Assembly (NCBI GenBank): GCA_964389305.1
Contig: CAYMEK010000011.1
Span: forward strand, 17,467-81,466
Length of the DNA stretch: 64,000 nt
Origin: CAYMEK01 sp964389305
GTDB taxonomy: Bacteria > Spirochaetota > Spirochaetia > SZUA-6 > DRHE01
Reading direction: 5' to 3'
Position numbers and translations under genes: made by a program. Below are positions 1-8,380 of the stretch, one piece after another (within the stretch, counting starts at the first letter, position 1; the number at the start of each line of letters is the position of its first letter). Under the pieces are notes generated by a model. The model did not search any database and had not been told where the DNA came from. It worked only from the letters and a program-made list of their open reading frames with translations.

Positions 1-112
1 GGGCCAGCTCTTCAAGGAGCAGCACGTTCAAGTTCGCCCGGGCTGCATACTGCGCCGCCGTAAGCCCGGCGGCGCCTGCGCCGATAATCACGAGATCTCT
101 TTCCGGTTGCAT
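1..112 (-). CDS. trxB: Thioredoxin reductase-like FAD/NAD(P) flavoprotein, N-terminal fragment
   Basis: Only the first 37 codons lie in the window; the rest runs off the left edge. The start ATG is at 110-112. The peptide MQPERDLVIIGAGAAGLTAA continues into an alternating hydrophobic strand ending LLLEEL, which is the FAD-binding Rossmann dinucleotide fold (GxGxxG, here GAGAAG, then the acidic residue at the end of beta-2). GAAGLTAAQYAARA is typical of thioredoxin reductase, which passes electrons from NADPH to thioredoxin in the cytosol. The CxxC active site lies outside the window, so a related flavoprotein disulfide reductase is possible. The gene diverges from the transglutaminase-like gene at 242. 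Confidence 0.7.
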   Translation of the reverse strand, partial: MQPERDLVIIGAGAAGLTAAQYAARANLNVLLLEELA

Positions 113-241
113 TCGTCCCCCCAGACTCCTCTTCCTGTCACGATCGGTGGCGCTTTCCTCTTGCCTTCCCGATCGTCTTTCCGGTATCTTTTTCGATGGG
201 ATAAACCCTCTGACCTAGGCACTATACAGGATAATAATATT

Positions 242-1537
242 TTGAAGAACAAGGGACAATCCACATCCAGGCTTAGCCTTCTTCCATTGTTGCTGTTGCT
301 GGATGTTCCTCTGCTGGCGGCGCCCGAACTACCGGCGGAGGTCAGGCTGGAAGCGCCGGAGTATATCCGGCGGCTGGCCGCGGTCGAGGAGCCCCTCGCT
401 CTGGAGAGCTTCATTCGCGCCGCCCTGCTCTTTTCGGATACCCCGGAAAGCGAGCTTCCCGCCTTCGAGCTGAAACTGGAATCTCTGGTCGGTAAGATGC
501 GCGACAGACTGGCCCCCGGCGACGGCCCCAGGCAGCAGGCCGAAGGCGCCCTGGCCTTCATGCACGAGGAAATCCTGAACCGCTACGACGAGAAACAGAC
601 CCGGCTCGACCTTCTGATCGAAGGAGGCCAGTTCAACTGCGTGTCCTCCGGTGTCCTGTACGCCATTCTGGTCAAGGCCCTGGGGCAGAAGGTGTGGGGC
701 GTGCGGACCGCCGATCACGCCTTTTGCCGGGTCGATACGGGAGAGGGGGTGTTCGACGTGGAAACCACCTCGCCGTTTGGCTTCGATCCGGGCAAGCGCC
801 AGCAGTTTACGGACAATTTCGGCAGGGTTACGGGCTACACCTACGTGCCGCCTTCGAACTACCGCGATCGCCGGGACATCGACGAACGGGAGCTGCTCGC
901 CCTGATCCTCTTCAACCGCACGGCCTTCCTGAGCGAGCTGCGCAGCTATGCGCAGGCGGTGTCTCCAGCGGTGGACGCCTATGCCCTGCTGGGGAACGGA
1001 GAATCGTACGACAGGATGATCACCGCGGTTCACAATCTAGCCTCCTGGTATGGGATGAGCGGCCGCTTCGAGCAGGCCTTGAGCGTCCTTTCGGCCGCAG
1101 CACGGGCCTACCCGGACGGGCGCCTGGAATCCCTGCGAGGCGATCTTATCCATAACTGGGTCTTGAGCCTGGTTCAGCGCGGTGCCCTGGAGGAGGCGGA
1201 AGCCCTGGTCGACTCACGGCTTCGGGAAGGTGAGTTGGACCCCGGGCAGTGGCGGAGCCTGACCGTGTACATCTATCAGCTCAAGGCCCAGGCGGCCGGC
1301 CGGGGAGATTTCGCCCGTGCGGCCGGAATCATCGCGGAGGGGTTGAAAAAGGTCGGCCCGGACCAGGGATTGATGAAGAGCTACGAAGCCTATGTTCACA
1401 ATGCGGTGGTGACCCTGGTCCGGGCCGAAAGGCTGCAGGAAGCCCTCGGGGTGCTAGAAGAAGCACTCTCGCGAGCGCCGGAGAGCACGGTGCTGCGCAA
1501 CGATCAATCGAAGATCCTCGAGCAGCTAGGCGGGTAG
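242..1537 (+). CDS. Exported transglutaminase-like protein with TPR-like C-terminal half
   Basis: The TTG start at 242 gives a basic N-terminus (KNKGQSTSR), a leucine-rich core and an AAP cleavage region, i.e. a Sec signal peptide. Starting at the upstream TTG at 107 would bury it. About 431 aa. The middle carries a transglutaminase/cysteine-protease-like core: FNCVSSGVLYAILVKALG (Cys), TADHAFCRV (His) and an acidic VFDVETTSPFG strand. This matches the Cys-His-acid order of the transglutaminase-like superfamily. The last ~200 residues are helical and repetitive (FEQALSVLSAAARAYPDGR, LQEALGVLEEALSRAPEST), like TPR units. It is probably a periplasmic enzyme or scaffold; the substrate is unknown. 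Its 3' end overlaps the convergent small ORF at 1526 by 12 bases. Confidence 0.65.
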   Translation: MKNKGQSTSRLSLLPLLLLLDVPLLAAPELPAEVRLEAPEYIRRLAAVEEPLALESFIRAALLFSDTPESELPAFELKLESLVGKMRDRLAPGDGPRQQAEGALAFMHEEILNRYDEKQTRLDLLIEGGQFNCVSSGVLYAILVKALGQKVWGVRTADHAFCRVDTGEGVFDVETTSPFGFDPGKRQQFTDNFGRVTGYTYVPPSNYRDRRDIDERELLALILFNRTAFLSELRSYAQAVSPAVDAYALLGNGESYDRMITAVHNLASWYGMSGRFEQALSVLSAAARAYPDGRLESLRGDLIHNWVLSLVQRGALEEAEALVDSRLREGELDPGQWRSLTVYIYQLKAQAAGRGDFARAAGIIAEGLKKVGPDQGLMKSYEAYVHNAVVTLVRAERLQEALGVLEEALSRAPESTVLRNDQSKILEQLGG

Positions 1538-1753
1538 CGGGGCCGTGACGGTTCCCCGACTTCCGGGTAGCGAGGCCGGCTCCGAGCGGCGGGAGAGGCT
1601 TGGCAGCCTGAAGGCCGCCGGCAGCCCGGAGGCCGTGAGTCGATTGCTCTCCAACAGCTCCCGTACCGTTAATCCCATTACCAGGATAAAAGCCAGGAAT
1701 ATGAGCATTGACGCCGCCACAGCGGCTATCAGCACTTTATTGCTGTTTCTCAT
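1526..1753 (-). CDS. Small single-span membrane protein, last gene of the GntR/ABC operon
   Basis: 75 aa. One strong transmembrane helix lies at about residues 7-28 (VLIAAVAASMLIFLAFILVM), followed by a polar Ser/Pro/Arg-rich tail. A good ribosome site (GGAGGG, then 7 bases before ATG) supports the start at 1753. It begins 12 bases after the GntR regulator gene, so it is probably the fourth gene of that operon. No family is recognised. It could be an accessory subunit of the ABC exporter. The tail overlaps the convergent upstream gene by 12 bases. Confidence 0.5.
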   Translation of the reverse strand: MRNSNKVLIAAVAASMLIFLAFILVMGLTVRELLESNRLTASGLPAAFRLPSLSRRSEPASLPGSRGTVTAPLPA

Positions 1754-1765
1754 GGTGCATCCCTC

Positions 1766-2146
1766 CTAGATGGTCCGGGTGCGGCCGTTGCCCGCATCCC
1801 GTTCGTGTAATCTTTTCAGGTCGTCACAGGTTAGATGAAGTAGATCCATGGTTCGGAAGATCCGAGGCAGCTCCCGGCGGATGAAGTTGCGCTTCTTCAG
1901 ATCCAGGGTCTTGTCGTAGGCGTCCTCGGCCACGAAGTAGCCGATTCCGCGCTGGTTGTAGATGATGCTCAGATCCTGGAGATAACCGTAGGAACGCATC
2001 ACCGTATTGGGATTCACCTCGATTGCCTCGGCCAGCTCGCGGATCGAGGGGATGCGCTCGCCGGGCTTCCAGGATCCCGATAGAATTCGCTCGCTGATGT
2101 GATCGGCGATCTGCAGATAGATTGCCTGGTTCTCCCGGAACTCCAT
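1766..2146 (-). CDS. GntR-family (YtrA type) transcriptional regulator
   Basis: 126 aa, the short YtrA-like class. The N-terminal ~70 residues are a GntR winged helix: AIYLQIADHISERILSG, PGERIPSIRELAEAIEVNPN, TVMRSYGYLQDL, then the wing QRGIGYFVAE. The C-terminal part is a short helical dimerisation region without a large ligand-binding domain. YtrA regulators usually repress the ABC transporter operon that contains them. Here the gene follows the permease gene by two bases and is read with the ATPase and permease genes. The palindrome at 3845-3872 in front of the operon is the likely binding site, so the operon is probably autoregulated. The start at 2146 has GAGG 8 bases upstream. Confidence 0.85.
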   Translation of the reverse strand: MEFRENQAIYLQIADHISERILSGSWKPGERIPSIRELAEAIEVNPNTVMRSYGYLQDLSIIYNQRGIGYFVAEDAYDKTLDLKKRNFIRRELPRIFRTMDLLHLTCDDLKRLHERDAGNGRTRTI

Positions 2147-2148
2147 GC

Positions 2149-2953
2149 TTATACCTCAGTCTCGCGCAGGCGCAGGTAGCTCACCACCCAGCCTATAGGG
2201 GCGACGGCCACCCAGAAGAGGACCTTGATCACCTGCAGGAATCGCTCCGCCAGCGGTGTCAGGACCCTCTCCATCTCCCCGGCGCGGCCCAGCTCGTTCA
2301 GGTAGGGTTGGAGCATCATTCGCCCGCCTTCGGCGTAATCTCGGAAGATGATCCACAGGATCACGCCGGCCAGGATACTCAAGACAATGGTGAACAGAAC
2401 CAGATACAGAGAGGTCTTGATGAAGGCCAGCCTGCGAAAATAGATCGAGCCCACCAGGAACACGGACTGGCAGACCAGGTAGGCCGCCACGGCCAGCAGG
2501 ATGTCCCGCTGCCAGGGGTTGAAAAACGGGTGCCCGTAGCCGAAGATCAACCTGTTGAGTCCTTCCGCCGCCGAGGAAGCGGCTGTAATAGAAGATCAGG
2601 CTGCCGGCGGCGTAGCCGATCGAGGTCACCAGGAGCTTGCTCAGGAATTTCTCTAGCACGGAACCGGGCAGGGTCAGATAGAACACGCCCCGGCCGTTGA
2701 GGTGCAGCTCCTTGAAGATCAGGCTGGTGACGATAAAGCCGCCGATGAACAGCAGCTCGATGTAGAGCGTGCCGTGTATGGGTCTGAGATTCCCGGACAG
2801 GGCGGAGAGCACGGAGATCAGGATCACGAATCCGCCCACCGCCAGCATGGCCACGATCACAGTTCGGTAGCCGGCGCTGAAATCCCTGCGCAGCAGCAGT
2901 CCCAGGCGGCGCAGGCTCAGTACTTCGGCCAGGCCTTTTTTCGCCTTTTTCAT
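2149..2953 (-). pseudogene. ABC-2 type permease, split by a frameshift near 2555-2575
   Basis: The reading frame starts at ATG 2953 with GAGGAGG upstream (MKKAKKGLAEVLSLRRLG) and encodes several membrane helices up to SLIFYYSRFLGGG. It then runs out of frame. The downstream half resumes in another frame as GLNRLIFGYGHPFFNPW and continues with hydrophobic segments (ILLAVAAYLVCQSVFLVG, TIVLSILAGVILWIIF) to the stop at 2149. Joining the frames at the GGCGGCGG stretch gives one permease of about 267 aa, a usual size for YtrC/D-like partners. The break is a single-base difference in a GC-rich run, so it may be a sequencing or assembly error, a recent null mutation or, less likely, slippage. Partner of the ATPase at 2955. 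Confidence 0.7.
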
Positions 2954-2954
2954 G

Positions 2955-3830
2955 TCATACCTCCTCGTTGACCGTGCGGGCCGCCGGCCGCTCGAACAGC
3001 TCCCGGACACGCTGGCGGTTGCCGATGACCGTGTTGAACAGCGTTTCCAAGTCCAGGCGCGTCTCTTCGCCGCTGAAGTTCTCCCTGACCACCAGGTAGC
3101 CGCCCAGCGTCTTGTCCGAGTACAGCACCTCTGCGGGAGCGGGTTCAACAGGCTCGAGCTCAACCTGCAGCCGGCGGGTGACCTCGTGCATGGGTTGCTG
3201 GAAGATGATCGAACCCTCGTCGAGAATGATAATGGGATCGATCAGGTTTTCCATATCCCGGACCTGGTGTGTGGAGATCAGGATGATCCTGTGTTTCTCC
3301 CCCGCCCTGGCCAGGAGCTTCCGGAACTGGCTTTTGGACGGGATGTCCAGCCCGTTGGTCGGCTCGTCTAGCAGCAGCAGCCGGCATCCGGTAGCCAGTC
3401 CGAAAGCCAGCAGGAACTTTTTCTTCTGTCCGTACGAGAACTCGGAGAGCTTCTTGCCACGTTCCAGGGTGAACTCCTGCTGGTATTCCCCGAAGGCGCC
3501 TGCGCTGAAGCGAGGGTAGAATGGAGCGTAGATCCGCAGGTACTGCTCCATGGTTAGCGGGGGTACGAAGAATTCCTCGGGCAGAAAATAGAGGTCTTCG
3601 AGCAGGCTGGCCGGTCTTCTTTCGGGGGGATAACCCAACACCTGGCAGGACCCAGCCTGTGGGAAACGCAGCCCGCAGACCAGCTTCAACAGCGTGGTCT
3701 TACCTGCGCCGTTTTTGCCCAGAAGCCCGTATATATTGCCTGGCTCCAACGAGAGATCCAGATTGTTGAAAAGGCGTTTTCTACCATACCCGAAAGACAG
3801 GCTGCTGATTACGATACCCGTCTCCGTCAC
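2955..3830 (-). CDS. ABC transporter ATP-binding protein (YtrB-like)
   Basis: 291 aa cytoplasmic ATPase of an ABC-2 type exporter. Walker A is GLLGKNGAGKTTLLKL (residues ~34-49). The signature is FSYGQKKKFLLAFGLA, a degenerate LSGGQ. Walker B is RLLLLDEPTNGLD, and the H-loop is ILISTHQ. The C-terminal ~70 residues are an extra regulatory-type extension. The stop at 2955-2957 lies three bases from the permease start, indicating translational coupling. The gene is first in the operon ATPase-permease-GntR-small membrane protein, behind the promoter and palindrome at 3845-3902. The transported substrate cannot be inferred; related operons often respond to cell-envelope stress. Confidence 0.9.
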   Translation of the reverse strand: MTETGIVISSLSFGYGRKRLFNNLDLSLEPGNIYGLLGKNGAGKTTLLKLVCGLRFPQAGSCQVLGYPPERRPASLLEDLYFLPEEFFVPPLTMEQYLRIYAPFYPRFSAGAFGEYQQEFTLERGKKLSEFSYGQKKKFLLAFGLATGCRLLLLDEPTNGLDIPSKSQFRKLLARAGEKHRIILISTHQVRDMENLIDPIIILDEGSIIFQQPMHEVTRRLQVELEPVEPAPAEVLYSDKTLGGYLVVRENFSGEETRLDLETLFNTVIGNRQRVRELFERPAARTVNEEV

Positions 3831-3844
3831 TGTGATCCTCCTTA

Positions 3845-3872
3845 CTAGTGTACTACTGAACTATTATACTAG
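3845..3872. promoter_or_regulatory. Palindromic operator candidate for the GntR regulator
   Basis: Imperfect inverted repeat CTAGTGTACTA-N6-TATTATACTAG with 9 of 11 arm positions symmetric. It sits immediately downstream of the -10 box, where a bound repressor would block transcription. Position and AGT.TA...TA.ACT symmetry fit a YtrA-type GntR site. Confidence 0.55.
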
Positions 3873-3873
3873 G

Positions 3874-3902
3874 AATGTAATACAATTGATCCAGGTTGTC
3901 AA
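3874..3902 (-). promoter_or_regulatory. Sigma-70 promoter of the ABC/GntR operon
   Basis: On the minus strand, TTGACA (3897-3902), a 17-base spacer and TACATT (3874-3879). The -35 box is consensus and the -10 matches four of six. It lies 44 bases upstream of the ATPase start. Confidence 0.65.
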
Positions 3903-3925
3903 GCGTTTGGTGAAAAAAAGAAGCC

Positions 3926-4834
3926 CTAGGAATGAGAGTCCTGCTGTCGTCCGAGCTTAAAACGTGCTGGAGGAAACAACGCCGGAACCTCCTGCATATA
4001 GCGGGAGTATTCCGGCCGGCGCTTGAGCAGGTGGCGGTCCATCATGGGGATACTGATTCCGAGAAAAAGACCGGTTACGACCAGGGCTCCGACGGCCGTC
4101 CACCAGTACCCGGGGGCGGCAGCCAGGGCGAACAGGTACAGGCCCCACCAGAAAGAGATTTCTCCCAGGTAATTCGGGTGACGGCAGAGCCCCCACAGGC
4201 CGCTCGCCAGTATCCGCTCGCCGTGCCCGCCGCTCTGGATAAAGCGGTGGAGCTGGCGGTCGGAGGCGGCCTCCAGGACGATAGCCCCCAGTGTCACCAG
4301 GAAAGCCGCGGCATCCAGCGGATTGAGATTTCTGCCGGCGGCTGTGCCGGAGCGCATCACGGCGTACAGGGGAAGGCAACCCAGAAAGACGGCCAGGGTG
4401 GGGAAGAGATGGATGCCGAGGAAGCTGACCGGCCAGTACCAGGAACGGCAGCGCCGCCGCAAGTCGACGTAGCGCCAGTCCTCGTGCTCGATCCCCCGCC
4501 ATTGACGCGCCCAATTCAATGTCAGACGCACCGACCAAACCAGGATCAGGATCAAGGCGATCAGGGAGCGGAGGCCGGGAGCTCGCTCGTATCCGGAAAT
4601 CCACAGCCAGTACAGAGCAATCAGCGGCGGAGCTACGCTCCAATACGGATCGTAGAGGCTGGAGTTGTTGAACGCTGCGCTGAAGGCGAACACGGCCGCG
4701 GTGGCGGCCAGATCGGCCACAAAAGCAATCAACACCGGATGGCCTCCTGCCAAAGGCAAGACGGCGAGAATGGCCGCCAAAGCGGCGGCCAGGTACACGG
4801 CTAGACATAGCAGCAATGCGCGTCTTTTGCTCAT
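3926..4834 (-). CDS. DUF1295 / steroid 5-alpha-reductase-like integral membrane protein
   Basis: 302 aa from ATG 4834, which has GGAGG ten bases upstream; the longer frame to 4990 has no ribosome site and no conserved sequence. About seven hydrophobic segments. The C-terminal half has the family signature LWGLCRHPNYLGEISFWWGLYLF, preceded by DRQLHRFIQSG and followed by PMMDRHLLKRRPEYSRYMQ. This C-terminal fold (HPNYxGE, RRPEY) is shared by steroid reductases and isoprenylcysteine methyltransferases and binds a nucleotide cofactor at the membrane. The substrate is unknown, possibly a fatty or isoprenoid lipid. A second, distantly related protein is at 63142-63903. Confidence 0.75.
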   Translation of the reverse strand: MSKRRALLLCLAVYLAAALAAILAVLPLAGGHPVLIAFVADLAATAAVFAFSAAFNNSSLYDPYWSVAPPLIALYWLWISGYERAPGLRSLIALILILVWSVRLTLNWARQWRGIEHEDWRYVDLRRRCRSWYWPVSFLGIHLFPTLAVFLGCLPLYAVMRSGTAAGRNLNPLDAAAFLVTLGAIVLEAASDRQLHRFIQSGGHGERILASGLWGLCRHPNYLGEISFWWGLYLFALAAAPGYWWTAVGALVVTGLFLGISIPMMDRHLLKRRPEYSRYMQEVPALFPPARFKLGRQQDSHS

Positions 4835-4927
4835 CCCTGCAGCTCCTCCCGGGGCGTCAGAATTCTTCTCTGCCGCCAGGCTGACTCCATGAAAACGGAT
4901 ATATACCTTGCCTGTCAAGGCTTTCAG

Positions 4928-5046
4928 GGCGTCGGGAGAAGCTGGGGCGCCAAGAGGTCTGGGGGGCGTCGGGAGAAGCTGGGGCGCCAAGAGGTCTGGG
5001 GTGTCGGGAGAAGCTGGGGCGCCAAGAGGTCTGGAGCGTCGGGGGG
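4928..5046. repeat. Tandem repeat, 35-37 bp unit, about three copies plus a decaying fourth
   Basis: The unit begins GTCGGGAGAAGCTGGGGCGC and continues CAAGAGGTCTGG. Copies start at 4931, 4968 and 5003, and a degraded start lies at 5038, so the spacing is 37, 35 and 35 bases. It lies in the 455-base gene-free gap between the DUF1295 gene and the barrel protein at 5290. I see no other gene in the gap; the frame through the repeat (4889-5152) is low-complexity and not credible. Confidence 0.85.
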
Positions 5047-5289
5047 AAAAGGGGGCGCGTTAAAGGGTAGCTCTGAAGGCGCTGGGGGTTGGTGCCGCCG
5101 GCGGGTGGCGAGGGGGTCCAGGGCTCGGGTAGGGCCGCGCCGGCTGGCTTGACGGGTTTACTGTTTTGTAACTACTCTTGCAGACACGAAGCGGGAGGGT
5201 GGCGCCGGGGACCGGAACAGGCGTACCCGCCTCGCGCAAATCTGCAGGAATCGGCTTGGAGCAAATAGAGACTTAAAAAGGAGTCCATC

Positions 5290-5850
5290 ATGAGAAAACA
5301 GCTCGTTTTTCCCCTGACATTGCTGCTCTTGGCGGGAATAGCCTTTCCGCTAAGCGTGCAGGCCCAGGAAGAACAGAAGGGCCTCAGCCTGAAGGGTAAA
5401 AAGGTGGGATTGATCTTCAACCTCAGCAGCCTGCTGGTGGATATCATCGACGAGCACTCTGACAACGTCCAGGGAGGACTTGGCTTGAAAATGTGGCTCG
5501 GGCAGAAGACAGCCCTGCGTGGAATTTGCGACTTTTTCCACCTTAGAGATTCCGACCTGGACGTCACTAAAACCACATTCGGCATCAGTGCCGCCCTGGA
5601 ATATCACTTCCTCCAGCGCAGGGTTTCGCCGTACGGAGGCGGTATTGCAGGCACGCGGATTTCTACAGGAACTACGAACAACCTGGCCCTATACTTCGGC
5701 GCACTCCTTGGTGCGGAGATCGATATTATTGAGAACCTGGCTCTGTTCGGCGAATACAACCTCCTGGTTACAGTGGACGAGCCGCAATTTGCGATCGATC
5801 TCGGCATCGGGAACAATGCCCAGATCGGGATTGTCGTTTATCTGAATTAG
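5290..5850 (+). CDS. Outer-membrane beta-barrel-like protein with signal peptide
   Basis: 186 aa. Signal peptide MRKQLVFPLTLLLLAGIAFP ending LSVQAQ, with probable cleavage after AQA or Q. The mature part alternates short polar turns with amphipathic strands (GGLGLKMWLGQKTALRGICDFFHL, TTFGISAALEYHFLQRR, ALYFGALLGAEIDIIENLALFGEYNLLV) and ends in an aromatic-aliphatic strand (AQIGIVVYLN). This is typical of eight-stranded OmpA/OmpW-like barrels of 150-200 residues. An AAAAAGGAG ribosome site sits 7 bases before the ATG. No specific family is recognised, and the function (structural or small-molecule pore) is unknown. Confidence 0.7.
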   Translation: MRKQLVFPLTLLLLAGIAFPLSVQAQEEQKGLSLKGKKVGLIFNLSSLLVDIIDEHSDNVQGGLGLKMWLGQKTALRGICDFFHLRDSDLDVTKTTFGISAALEYHFLQRRVSPYGGGIAGTRISTGTTNNLALYFGALLGAEIDIIENLALFGEYNLLVTVDEPQFAIDLGIGNNAQIGIVVYLN

Positions 5851-6005
5851 GGCCGCGCCGGCTTTTCATTCCCGCCAAAGCCCCTCTTCGCTCACCTCGG
5901 TTCGGCTCGCAAGCAGCGGCTACGACGCCTGGCGGACCGGCGGATAGGCAAAAAGGCTAAGCAGCGCCTGCGCGCCTTCCGACAATATCAGAAGAGGAGA
6001 ATAAC

Positions 6006-6494
6006 GTGCAGAGTATACCGCTTAAGCGAGCCCTCCGGCAGGAGGCAGAGAGCCTTAGGGCCTTCGCCGCCCTGCAGAACAACCTGCAGCAGGCGATAAG
6101 CAGACGCCAGTGGACGGAGCTCGATCGAGAGATCGATGCGCTTCGCCGCCTGGCGGACAAGATCGAGGTGATGGAGGAAAGCCGCCTCCAGGCCTTCGAG
6201 GCGCTTCGCGAAGCCCTCAACGCCGAACCGCGAGAGGGATTCACCGCGCTGGCGTTCCGTCTTCCGGCTGAAGAACGGGACGAGCTGATCGGCTTGTACA
6301 GGAGCTTGAAAGCGGCGGTGGTCAGGGTCAAGGCCAGCGCCGGGCTTTTGTCCTACTACATAGGATCGATGTCCGATGCGCTGCGCCAGATTGTCGAGGA
6401 GCTGTTTCCCCATCGCAAGGGCAGGCTTTACTCCCGTACGGGCAAGACCAAGGAAGCGGGGGACGAGTCCCTGATGCTGTACGGAAACGCCTAG
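6006..6494 (+). CDS. flgN: FlgN-like flagellar export chaperone
   Basis: 162 aa, entirely helical, starting at GTG 6006 behind GAGGAG. FlgN chaperones bind the hook-filament junction proteins FlgK and FlgL in the cytoplasm and hand them to the flagellar type III export gate. Length, heptad-rich sequence (LQNNLQQAISRRQWTELDREI) and position 11 bases before flgK identify it; sequence alone is weakly conserved in this family. A rough sigma-28-like sequence (TAAG, 16 bases, TCCGACAA) at about 5959-5986 could drive flgN-flgK-flgL, but it matches the consensus only in part. Confidence 0.75.
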   Translation: MQSIPLKRALRQEAESLRAFAALQNNLQQAISRRQWTELDREIDALRRLADKIEVMEESRLQAFEALREALNAEPREGFTALAFRLPAEERDELIGLYRSLKAAVVRVKASAGLLSYYIGSMSDALRQIVEELFPHRKGRLYSRTGKTKEAGDESLMLYGNA

Positions 6495-6505
6495 GAGGAC
6501 AAGCC

Positions 6506-8374
6506 GTGCCGTCGACGTTTGCAGGAATAGAGATAGGAAAGCGCAGCCTCATCGGCCATACCCTGGGTCTGAATACCATCGGGCACAACCTGAGCAATGC
6601 TTCGGTGGAGGGCTACAGCCGGCAGCGGGTGGAAATGAAGGCTACCGATCCGATCTATATGCCCGGTCTGAACCGCGAGCTGTATCCCGGGCAGCTCGGC
6701 CAGGGCATGGAGGTCAGCCGCATCGAGCGTGTTCGCGATCTGCTGCTGGAAGGTAGAATCATCAATGAGACTGCCGGGGAGGGTTACTGGGGCGCTCGGG
6801 ACAAGTATGTGCTGCTGCTGGAGCAGATCTACAACGAGCCGACCGAAGTATCGGTTCGCTCTCTGATGGACCGGTTTTGGGAATCCTGGCAGGAGCTGTC
6901 CATCAATCCCACCGAGGTGGGTGCTCGCACCGCGGTGCTGCAGAGGGGCAAAGCCCTCATCGACGCCATCCACAACCGCTATTTCCGGTTGAAAGAGACC
7001 CGGGACATGATCGAAGGGGATGTACTGGCCGGGGTAGCCGAGGTCAACGATCTTGCCCGGAAGATCGCCGCGTTGAACGAGCAGATCATCAAGATCGAAG
7101 CCCTGGGGGACAATCCCAATGACCTCTATGACCAGCGCGACCTGCTGGCCGGCCGGCTGGCCGAGCTGGTGGACATCTCCATCGGTAATCAGGATCCCGA
7201 CGAGTACGTGATCTACACGGGAGGCCGGCACCTGGTCCAGGGCCGGGAGTATAGCGAGCTGGTGCCCGTAGCCGACGTGGAAAACGACAGCTATTCCAGG
7301 GTCATCTGGGGAACCACCGGTGATGAGCTGGAGCTGCGCGGCGGCAAGCTGGCCGGGCTGCTGGAGCTGCGCGACGTCGATGCCCGCGGCGAGATCCAGA
7401 AGCTCGATCTGATGACCGTCACCTTCATCGATTTGGTGAACGAGATCCACAGCCGTTCCTACGGGTTGAACGGCAGAACCGGCATCGATTTCTTCTCCGA
7501 GTACCCATTCATCAACAATCTGGCGGGCAACTATGATAGAAACGGGGATGGGGAGTACGATTCCAGCTACATCTATCGCATCAACGGCACCAACACCCTC
7601 GACCCCAAGGAGCAGGTTGGCCTGCGGGGAACCCTGATCCTGCCGGGGGCCCGGGAGAACGTGCTGGTGGATTATTTCCCCACCGATACCGTTCAGGATG
7701 TCATCTGGCGCATCAACACCTCGGGAGCCGAAGTGGCAGCCCGGCTGAATCGGGAAGGTCAGTTGACCATTACCGGCACTCCCGCCGAGGACACGGCCAA
7801 TCCCGATTTCGTGATCCGCCACCTCGAGGATACGGGACAGCTGCTGGTCGGCTACGCCGGCATGCTTCAGGCGAGCGGCCCGCAGGGCGCTTTCGACTGG
7901 GAGGGCGCCGACGCCGTGCTGGCGCTGGTACCCGACGCCCGCTACGCGGTGGCTCCCCAGTCTCACCCGGCCGGCTGGATCGAGGTCAACCCCGCCCTGG
8001 CCAGGGATCCGTTGTCGGTGGCCAGTGCTGTTCAGGGAGGCGGGGAGGCTTTCGAGGACGGCTCGGCGGCCTTGGCTATCGCCAATCTGCGCACCGCTCC
8101 GGTTATGCTCGGCGCCAGCGGCAGCTTCGACGAGTATTTCTCGGCTGCGGTCACCGATGTCGGCCTGCGGGGGGAGATAGCGCAGACCGCACTGCAAACC
8201 CAGAGCCTGGTTTTGAAGGAGCTGAAGGATATGCGGGAGTCCCTCTCCGGAGTAAACATCGATGAAGAGCTGGCCAACATGATCAAGTATCAGCACGGGT
8301 ATTCGGCGGCGGCCCGCTTCGTGACCGAGGTGGACCGGATGATCGATACCATCATCAATCGAATGGCGGTGTGA
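6506..8374 (+). CDS. flgK: Flagellar hook-associated protein 1 (hook-filament junction)
   Basis: 622 aa from GTG 6506 with AGGAGG upstream. The N-terminus has the axial-protein rod motif (GLNTIGHNLSNASVEGYSRQ), and the C-terminus has the matching coiled-coil segment (SGVNIDEELANMIKYQHGYS, then AAARFVTEVDRMIDTIINRM). These ends pair to form the D0 domain. The middle is the variable domain. FlgK forms the first junction ring between hook and filament. In spirochaetes the structure is periplasmic, so no Sec signal is expected and none is seen. The length is slightly above the usual ~550 aa. flgL follows after 6 bases. Confidence 0.93.
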   Translation: MPSTFAGIEIGKRSLIGHTLGLNTIGHNLSNASVEGYSRQRVEMKATDPIYMPGLNRELYPGQLGQGMEVSRIERVRDLLLEGRIINETAGEGYWGARDKYVLLLEQIYNEPTEVSVRSLMDRFWESWQELSINPTEVGARTAVLQRGKALIDAIHNRYFRLKETRDMIEGDVLAGVAEVNDLARKIAALNEQIIKIEALGDNPNDLYDQRDLLAGRLAELVDISIGNQDPDEYVIYTGGRHLVQGREYSELVPVADVENDSYSRVIWGTTGDELELRGGKLAGLLELRDVDARGEIQKLDLMTVTFIDLVNEIHSRSYGLNGRTGIDFFSEYPFINNLAGNYDRNGDGEYDSSYIYRINGTNTLDPKEQVGLRGTLILPGARENVLVDYFPTDTVQDVIWRINTSGAEVAARLNREGQLTITGTPAEDTANPDFVIRHLEDTGQLLVGYAGMLQASGPQGAFDWEGADAVLALVPDARYAVAPQSHPAGWIEVNPALARDPLSVASAVQGGGEAFEDGSAALAIANLRTAPVMLGASGSFDEYFSAAVTDVGLRGEIAQTALQTQSLVLKELKDMRESLSGVNIDEELANMIKYQHGYSAAARFVTEVDRMIDTIINRMAV

Positions 8375-8380
8375 TAGACT

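Noticed and set aside
3932..4804. 290-codon plus-strand frame opposite the DUF1295 gene
   Set aside because: Low-complexity Gln/Gly-rich translation, shadow of the membrane protein on the other strand.
4928..5046. CRISPR array
   Set aside because: Repeats are contiguous with no unique spacers, and no cas gene is in the window.
4889..5152. 87-codon frame through the tandem repeat
   Set aside because: The translation merely repeats the DNA repeat (LGRQEVWGVGRSWGAKRS) and shows no protein features.
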